From a virus: a stretch of DNA of 27,422 bases. A program made the translations under genes and the position numbers. This document shows positions 22,758 through 27,422 of the stretch, piece after piece; the first letter of the stretch is position 1, and each line of letters begins with the position of its first letter. The notes under the pieces are model-generated. The model was given only the letters and a program-made list of their open reading frames with translations. It was not told the origin of the DNA and made no database searches. The stretch spans positions 1 to 27,422 of IMG/VR virus record IMGVR_UViG_3300044645_000302; one strand, written 5' to 3'.

Positions 22758-23273
22758 TTATCCTGTGTTTGTAGAACCAAATCCACCAGAACCTCTGTCT
22801 GTATTCGACAGTTCTGGGGAGAAGACAAGCGGAGGTGACAGTAGGTTAACGAATACCAACTGTGCAATTCTGTCACCATCGTTTATCCTAAATGGTTGAT
22901 CACCATCGTTCTTAAGGATAACGCAGATATCACCACGATAGTCCGAGTCGATAAGACCTGGAGCGTTGGGGACTGTAATTCCATGCTTGAGTGCGAGTCC
23001 AGACCGTGGCAAGATAAACGCAGAGATAAACTCTGGCATTGCCATAGACAAACCTGTGTTGACTAGGAATGTCTCTTGTGGTCTGATGATTGTGGGTTGA
23101 TCTAGGTCAGCTCTTAGGTCATAGCCAGCTGATCCCTTGGTAGCTTTCTTAGGGATACCATGCTTACCCGTCTTAACGAAGACAGTTGCTGGATCTATCC
23201 ACCTAAAGCTGTTTGTTTCTTGAGTTACAACGTTATCGAAATGATATGTGTTTGTGTTGTATGTGTCTTCCAT
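22758..23273 (-). CDS. dut: dUTPase (deoxyuridine 5'-triphosphate nucleotidohydrolase)
   Basis: From ATG at 23273 the product is 171 residues. All five motifs of the trimeric family are present: I AGYDLRA (49-55), II PRSGLALKHGI (89-99), III NAPGLIDSDYRGDI (103-116), IV RIAQLVF (135-141), V DRGSGGFGSTNT (159-170). It hydrolyses dUTP to dUMP, lowering uracil in DNA and supplying dTMP synthesis. An N-terminal extension of about 30 residues precedes the core. The frame is open up to 23600, but that stretch is an out-of-frame shadow of the exonuclease gene; GAGAAGAAGC upstream of 23273 and the family length decide the start. It lies between the exonuclease and the reductase. Confidence 0.96.
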   Translation of the reverse strand: MEDTYNTNTYHFDNVVTQETNSFRWIDPATVFVKTGKHGIPKKATKGSAGYDLRADLDQPTIIRPQETFLVNTGLSMAMPEFISAFILPRSGLALKHGITVPNAPGLIDSDYRGDICVILKNDGDQPFRINDGDRIAQLVFVNLLSPPLVFSPELSNTDRGSGGFGSTNTG

Positions 23274-23298
23274 AGCTTGCTTCTTCTCAATACGTCTG

Positions 23299-24033
23299 TT
23301 AGTTGTCGTCCAGCAGGGACAGAGGATCCCAATCGACCCCCTCACCATCCCGCAGGATCCTGACCGCTTTGGCCATTTTAACCGCATCTTCGATGCAGTA
23401 CGCAGAACCTGTGCGATCTTTGCGCTTTTCGTATAGCGACAAAACCAAGGCGGCGTGGTTCCTTGGGTGGGTCGAATCCAGCAGGGCATCTGCCTTCTTT
23501 GGACCCATCTTCCACAGCCCGCCAATGTTATCTGTGCTGTCTCCTGTAATCCACTGTCGATAGAAAAATCTATCGGCGGTTGCAATGTCTGTGTAGACAA
23601 TCTCTTCGGCTGCTGGTTTGGTATCTGTTGGGGGTGTCCAACTATACCCAGGAACTTGACCTAGATCCTTGTCGATGGTGACACAGATAGCCCGCAGAGA
23701 TGACTTGTACTGGCCGATGATGTCATCAGCTTCTAGATGTGGCTCGGTCACAGCCCCCAGTTCTATCAGGAACTCTACGGCCTGTCCTAAGCAGTCTGGC
23801 CTAGGCGCTCCTGCTCGGTGTTCCTTGTATTCAGGAAGGTAACGCCGCCTGAAGTTGTCCTCTCTTCGACACGACAGGGCGATGATTGGTGGCTTATCTC
23901 TAGGATTCCACCTAACAATATCATCCATCAGTCTTTCTTCAAGCCACTCACTCCCTTCCATGTCAGCCCAAAAGGCTGCTCTATAGGCAAGAATGTCACC
24001 ATCAAGTATTGCAATGTCTGGTAGTAAGTCCAT
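23299..24033 (-). CDS. 5'-3' exonuclease, FEN/T7 gp6 type
   Basis: A 244-residue structure-dependent exonuclease that would remove RNA primers and degrade host DNA, as T7 gp6 does. Metal ligands are visible: Asp11/Asp13 (LDGDILAYRAA), Glu101/Asp103/Asp104 (HLEADDIIGQY), Asp121/Asp123 (TIDKDLGQVPG) and Asp165/Asp168 (ITGDSTDNIGG). The helix-3-turn-helix follows (GLWKMGPKKA). It is shorter than T7 gp6 (300). ATG at 24033 overlaps the kinase stop (TAATG). The C-terminal tail past about 220 is acidic. Confidence 0.94.
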   Translation of the reverse strand: MDLLPDIAILDGDILAYRAAFWADMEGSEWLEERLMDDIVRWNPRDKPPIIALSCRREDNFRRRYLPEYKEHRAGAPRPDCLGQAVEFLIELGAVTEPHLEADDIIGQYKSSLRAICVTIDKDLGQVPGYSWTPPTDTKPAAEEIVYTDIATADRFFYRQWITGDSTDNIGGLWKMGPKKADALLDSTHPRNHAALVLSLYEKRKDRTGSAYCIEDAVKMAKAVRILRDGEGVDWDPLSLLDDN

Positions 24034-24719
24034 TAGTCCTCGAATAGATCGGCAATGTCTGGTCCAGTATCAGAAAAGAAGTACTTGCATGGATCACACT
24101 GGCACCTATCGCAATAGGTTTTGGGATTGATATCAAGCAGGTAGTCGATTCTATTTTCTATCTTTACATTAAGCTTGGTCAATGTCTTGTTGTTGTGGAT
24201 AACGAAGTCGAAGATGTCCAAGAAATCTTTGTTTCCGTCTTCGTATTCGTTTGCCATGTATTCTGATTCATGGTTTCTCCACGATGCGTTGGCATCAGCA
24301 AGCTCCCTATTGCCACGGGAAATAAAGATCGACTTTGCACCGATTGATTTCCCAAAGTTAAGCTCATTAAGATAGCGACAGTCATCAACAATAATGACCG
24401 TCTCTTTCCACAGTTTGTCAAAGCACTGAGATGCTTTTCTATCGGCTGCGTCATATTCAAACCACTTTTCCTTGAATCGTTCTACCCAGTAGTCTGGGTT
24501 TTCTTTCCGCTTTCCTTCGCCAACCGATTGGCAAAAGGCACGGTACTCATCTGGGTTCTTATCCTTGCTTAAGCCTTGCTGCTCTGCTTGTTCCTTGATC
24601 GCAGAGGCGAAGGGCAGGATGACGGGATTAAAGTCTCGCTTCTTTGCGATAGCGTTAATGATTGTTGCCGTTGTGGTTTTTCCAACCCTTGCTTGTCCAG
24701 CAATCAGTAGTGTGATCAT
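24033..24719 (-). CDS. P-loop nucleoside monophosphate kinase-like protein
   Basis: A 228-residue protein with Walker A GQARVGKTT at 8-16 and a Walker-B-like segment ETVIIVDDCRYLNE (about 110-123). Its overall layout is that of phage dNMP kinases (T4 gp1-like): P-loop, a central helical lid region and IFISRGNREL near the end of the core. A C-terminal cysteine cluster, CDRCQCDPC (C203, C206, C208, C211), could bind zinc or an iron-sulfur cluster; I know of no such cluster in standard dNMP kinases. ATG at 24719 follows AAGGAAAAACA; the start lies 65 bases inside the preceding gene in another frame. Substrate specificity cannot be read from the sequence. Confidence 0.75.
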   Translation of the reverse strand: MITLLIAGQARVGKTTTATIINAIAKKRDFNPVILPFASAIKEQAEQQGLSKDKNPDEYRAFCQSVGEGKRKENPDYWVERFKEKWFEYDAADRKASQCFDKLWKETVIIVDDCRYLNELNFGKSIGAKSIFISRGNRELADANASWRNHESEYMANEYEDGNKDFLDIFDFVIHNNKTLTKLNVKIENRIDYLLDINPKTYCDRCQCDPCKYFFSDTGPDIADLFED

Positions 24720-25194
24720 TGTTTTTCCTTAGCATGTATCTGTATAAATTCGCTGGATGCCATATCTCAGGCAATCCAAACAACCAAGATACATAGGTAG
24801 TACACATTCTTGGTCGTGTAAGCCCTATGAATCTACCAATGAAGTGATGAAAGATTAGATCCCAAGAACTAGCGTCTGTATAGCTAGCCGCTTCAGAGTA
24901 GACAACATCAAAGTCAACAGATGCTTCTTTAAGATAAGTCATTGAAACTATGGTTGCACCTAGTTTTTGTAACGAGTCTTTATCGTGTATCTTGGAGTGT
25001 GGTTCAATGCCATTCTTTGTTTTTCTACCTTCGCATATCGTGATGCATTTGTATCCAATGCTGGGATGATAGAACATTGGACCAACATGGGTAATGTTAC
25101 TAAGGCCCAACAGCTTTACCAACCATCCACTGTAGCCTTGAATCTTGCTGAAGTCATAATAGACCAAGTAGCAGTCTACATTATTTAGTTTCAT
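24655..25194 (-). CDS. Probable permuted papain/NlpC-P60-like protein
   Basis: A 179-residue protein. The N-terminal part has YSGWLVKLLGLSNITHVGPM (about 21-40) with His36 in a 'SHVG'-like context. The C-terminal part has RPRMCTTYVSWLFGLPEIWH (128-147) with Cys131 at the head of a helix, then PANLYRYM. His first and Cys later is the circularly permuted order of YiiX/LRAT-like papain-fold proteins, where these two are the catalytic pair. Targets in the wider family are peptides, amide bonds of cell walls or acyl groups. The sequence is too divergent to name a substrate. ATG at 25194 overlaps the polymerase stop (ATGA); GGAG precedes it. Its last 22 codons overlap the kinase gene start. Confidence 0.6.
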   Translation of the reverse strand: MKLNNVDCYLVYYDFSKIQGYSGWLVKLLGLSNITHVGPMFYHPSIGYKCITICEGRKTKNGIEPHSKIHDKDSLQKLGATIVSMTYLKEASVDFDVVYSEAASYTDASSWDLIFHHFIGRFIGLTRPRMCTTYVSWLFGLPEIWHPANLYRYMLRKNNDHTTDCWTSKGWKNHNGNNH

Positions 25195-26903
25195 CAGTGT
25201 GTCTCCGACCAGTTACGGCCTATCTTGAACTCGGCGTTGATTGGCATGCAGATCTTAAGTCGATTGCCAGCCTCAATAGCGGAGTCGGTGATTATCTTGC
25301 CAGCTTCCTGTGCGATATCCGCAGGACAGGAGAACTGAAGTTCGTCGTGAACATAGGCAACTTGCTTTACTTGGTTGCCGAATCTTTTTCGTAGGTTGAA
25401 GTCTGCCAAGATCATCCAGTACTTGGAGACAACTGCACCACTTCCTTGTAGTAGTGTATTAAGTGCGGCGTGGGCGCTGCGTACTGGGACGGATCGACCA
25501 TCTACCAGCCTTAGTGCGTTGTCCTTGGCAACTTGAAACTCTACTGCTTTCTTGACACTGGCCAAGGCTGGTAGCTCCCGAAGGAAGCGTTCCTTGAGGG
25601 CAGCACCCTGCTTGGATGTGCCGCCTACGATCTTGCCTACCTTGGCATCTCCAGCCCCGTACAGGAAGCCGTAGATGAATGTCTTGGCGTTGTTGCGCGT
25701 TGGCAACCCAGCCTTGGTTTGATTGTGGGTGTGGATGTCACCGTTAAGTATGACATTGCCATACTCACCAGCATCATACGGGTACATGTAATGCGCCAGC
25801 ATTCTTAGCTCAAGGCCGCTTAAGTCTGATCCCAACAATACATGACCATCGTGTGGAATCCACAATTCTCTGATCCTGTGGTCGCTTGGAACCTGTGCAA
25901 GATTGGGCTGTGAGTGTGTGCATCTACCAGTAGCGGCACCCTGTACATTGACATCACCGTGTACCTTGCTGTCTCTGGAGTTACTGGAGCGAGTATACCA
26001 ATCCTCGACCATGCCCAGCAACTTGATGTTGTCAAAGTATTCCACCAGCTTCTTTGCCTCTGGATACTCAAGATCCTGTAGGACATCAGCATCTACATTG
26101 GGATTGCCAGCATCGGTCTTGGGTGCTTCCCAGCCATACTTATCGAACAAACGCTCGGCAATCTGACTGCGGGATGCGGGGTTGAACACCTCGACATCAT
26201 CCTTGAGTCGCTTGCCTGTCTTGTTGGAGAACCTGTGGGTTACCTTGTCAGGAAAGATGGTACGCATCTCGTCCTCGACCTGAGCCTTGAACTCGGTCAG
26301 CTCCCTAAGTAATTTACTTGCGCTGTCTTGACAGAATGCAAAGCCGTTGCTCTTCTGTCGCATGATCACGGCTGATGCCATGTGCTCAAGCTTGACAACC
26401 TTTTCGTACTTGTTCTTGGCGATCCAAGCAATCTGGTGCTTGTAGATTTCGTGAGCAACATGAACATCCTGAATGCAGTACACCAACATCTCGTTAGTCA
26501 GCTCCGACCAAGTACCAGTGTAGTTGATCTTCTCCTTGCCAAGATGCTTGCCCCATGCCTCAAGAGAGTTGCCACCAAGCGGGTGGTTCTTGAGATCGGG
26601 ATACATAAGCTTGGACACCACCAGTGAATCGTAGATCTCCGCGTTGCCTGTATAGCCAAGCATGCGCTGTAGACATGGTAGATCAAAGCCATAGATGTTG
26701 TGGCCGATCAGCTTGGTTGCCTTGTTCAGATACTGAAGCAGGGGCTTGCCCAACCTATCGTCTGTCCATGTCTGTAGTTCGTCGTTCTCTATGTTCTTGG
26801 TGACAACACAGTGAACCTTCGTGCATTCCTTGACTGGTCTTCCCTTGGAATCAAGGATCAACTCCATCAACGAATCCGACTCAATGTCAATTACTAGATC
26901 CAT
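25194..26903 (-). CDS. DNA polymerase, family A, T7 gp5-like with 3'-5' exonuclease
   Basis: A 569-residue replicative polymerase (T7 gp5 is 704). Exonuclease motifs: Exo I DIESD (Asp6, Glu8), Exo II IGHNIYGFDLPCL (Asp74), Exo III YCIQDVHVAH (Tyr142, Asp146). Polymerase motifs: A LLGSDLSGLELRMLAHY (Asp360), B RNNAKTFIYGFLYGAG (Arg403, Lys407, Tyr411, Tyr415), C VAYVHDELQFSCP (His519, Asp520). The residue equivalent to E. coli Pol I 762 is Tyr411, as in T7. The shorter length suggests a smaller or changed thioredoxin-binding insertion than T7. ATG at 26903 overlaps the preceding gene by 10 bases and has GAG-rich sequence before it. Confidence 0.96.
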   Translation of the reverse strand: MDLVIDIESDSLMELILDSKGRPVKECTKVHCVVTKNIENDELQTWTDDRLGKPLLQYLNKATKLIGHNIYGFDLPCLQRMLGYTGNAEIYDSLVVSKLMYPDLKNHPLGGNSLEAWGKHLGKEKINYTGTWSELTNEMLVYCIQDVHVAHEIYKHQIAWIAKNKYEKVVKLEHMASAVIMRQKSNGFAFCQDSASKLLRELTEFKAQVEDEMRTIFPDKVTHRFSNKTGKRLKDDVEVFNPASRSQIAERLFDKYGWEAPKTDAGNPNVDADVLQDLEYPEAKKLVEYFDNIKLLGMVEDWYTRSSNSRDSKVHGDVNVQGAATGRCTHSQPNLAQVPSDHRIRELWIPHDGHVLLGSDLSGLELRMLAHYMYPYDAGEYGNVILNGDIHTHNQTKAGLPTRNNAKTFIYGFLYGAGDAKVGKIVGGTSKQGAALKERFLRELPALASVKKAVEFQVAKDNALRLVDGRSVPVRSAHAALNTLLQGSGAVVSKYWMILADFNLRKRFGNQVKQVAYVHDELQFSCPADIAQEAGKIITDSAIEAGNRLKICMPINAEFKIGRNWSETH

Positions 26904-27088
26904 CCTCGTTTATCTCTTTCTGCCAGTAGCTGATCTGCAATCTCTGCAATCTGTTCTGGTGTTTTTGGAACCGCCTTGTCTCTGGTGGTTCCTGGATGTA
27001 GAGACATGCTTAGTGCAGCTGATGCATACATGTCCCAAGCAGATGCCCTAAGTAATACAAATTGCTGATAGAATTGTTCGTCTGTCAT
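26894..27088 (-). CDS. Small protein between helicase and polymerase, unrecognised (64 residues)
   Basis: The product starts MTDEQFYQQFVLLRASAWDM and contains AASALSMSLHPGT-like helices (actual ASAALSMSLHPGTT) followed by TPEQIAEIADQLLAERDKRG. The 'helix - loop - ADxLLxE' shape is common among small phage proteins in replication modules, but I cannot name a family. ATG at 27088 overlaps the helicase stop as ATGA, and the 3' end overlaps the polymerase start by 10 bases. No strong ribosome binding site, so coupling with the helicase is likely. Position between helicase and polymerase suggests a replication link, which is inference. Confidence 0.65.
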   Translation of the reverse strand: MTDEQFYQQFVLLRASAWDMYASAALSMSLHPGTTRDKAVPKTPEQIAEIADQLLAERDKRGWI

Positions 27089-27422
27089 GTTGGTATTGGC
27101 TCGAATACTGGATCGCCCTCGTCATTGAATGCGACATCAACCTCACGCATACGACCTGTGTTTCTATCGTAGAACAGGGCGGTTGCAACACCAGCTCGAC
27201 CCGTCAATCGGTTCTTGAGAACACGAACGATGGTTGTATTAGCCAGTGTCTGGTCTTGGTTTTGTCTGTCACGCTCAAGTGCGAGGACTGTGTTAGGTAC
27301 AGAAGACAACGAACCAGAACCACGAAGATCCTGTAGGGTAATTCTATCGCCTTCCTCGAATGCTTTCTCCGACTTCTTCAGCTGGGATACGATGTCGATG
27401 TGTACACCTGTACGCACAGCCA
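27085..27422 (-). CDS. C-terminal end of T7 gp4-like helicase (5' end off window)
   Basis: The last 112 or so codons of a DnaB/T7 gp4-type ring helicase; the frame is open to the right edge, with AVRTGVHIDIVSQLKKSEKA as its first visible residues. The stretch ITLQDLRGSGSLSSVPNTVL followed by ALERDRQ matches the T7 gp4 pattern [20 protein letters not shown]. This includes helicase motif 4 (DNA-binding loop) and, by T7 analogy, the Arg of LALER that reaches the neighbouring subunit's ATP site. VRVLKNRLTGRAGVATALFY is the closing conserved strand. A GTG at 27417 begins a frame only by chance; it is internal. Whether a primase domain is attached cannot be seen. Confidence 0.9.
   Translation of the reverse strand, partial: AVRTGVHIDIVSQLKKSEKAFEEGDRITLQDLRGSGSLSSVPNTVLALERDRQNQDQTLANTTIVRVLKNRLTGRAGVATALFYDRNTGRMREVDVAFNDEGDPVFEPIPT

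Noticed and set aside
23274-23600. N-terminal extension of the dUTPase frame up to 23600
   Set aside because: It runs through the exonuclease gene in another frame, has no family-like content, and the ATG at 23273 gives a normal dUTPase length with a ribosome binding site.
1-27422. tRNA, rRNA, insertion sequence, integrase, attachment site
   Set aside because: No spacer is long enough for most of these, and no cloverleaf, transposase, integrase or terminal inverted repeats were seen by eye.

Overview
The window is a contiguous piece of a tailed, short-tailed (podovirus, T7-like) bacteriophage genome. Every gene I can support reads on the minus strand, so transcription runs from the right edge (27422) to the left edge (1). 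Genes are packed almost without gaps, with many ATGA or TAATG start/stop overlaps. No rRNA, tRNA, insertion sequence, integrase or CRISPR array was seen. Several marks resemble marine podoviruses of the cyanophage/roseophage/pelagiphage type: a B12-dependent ribonucleotide reductase, a set of fibre proteins of marine-phage style and small Lys-rich proteins. The marine assignment is inference, and the host cannot be read from the window.

Right part (27422-20836), replication and nucleotide module, in transcription order: the C-terminal end of a T7 gp4-like helicase, a small ORF, a T7-like family A DNA polymerase with proofreading exonuclease, a protein with the look of a permuted papain/NlpC fold, a dNMP-kinase-like P-loop protein with a C-terminal cysteine cluster, a 5'-3' exonuclease of the FEN/T7 gp6 type, a dUTPase and a monomeric class II ribonucleotide reductase. 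Together these make dNTPs from host ribonucleotides, keep uracil out of the DNA, copy it and process it.

Middle part (20838-13969), small proteins and head module: two small overlapping proteins, two coiled-coil proteins, portal, an unexpected jelly-roll-like protein, scaffold, major capsid protein, then a strong intrinsic terminator, as T7 has after gene 10. The tail tube genes gp11 and gp12 follow.

Left-centre (13969-3491), tail module: a short gp17-like fibre adaptor, several separate fibre or virion proteins, and an embedded pair of small membrane proteins (holin-like and unimolecular-spanin-like).

Left part (3667-1): three micro-genes of 58, 42 and 32 codons, a DUF6321-like basic protein, small terminase, a structured 144-base spacer, large terminase, then a gp14-like internal virion protein and the start of the next gene. 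In T7 the internal virion genes lie between gp12 and the fibre gene; here they follow the large terminase. RNA polymerase, primase, lysozyme, single-strand binding protein and the larger internal virion proteins are not in the window and presumably lie beyond its edges.
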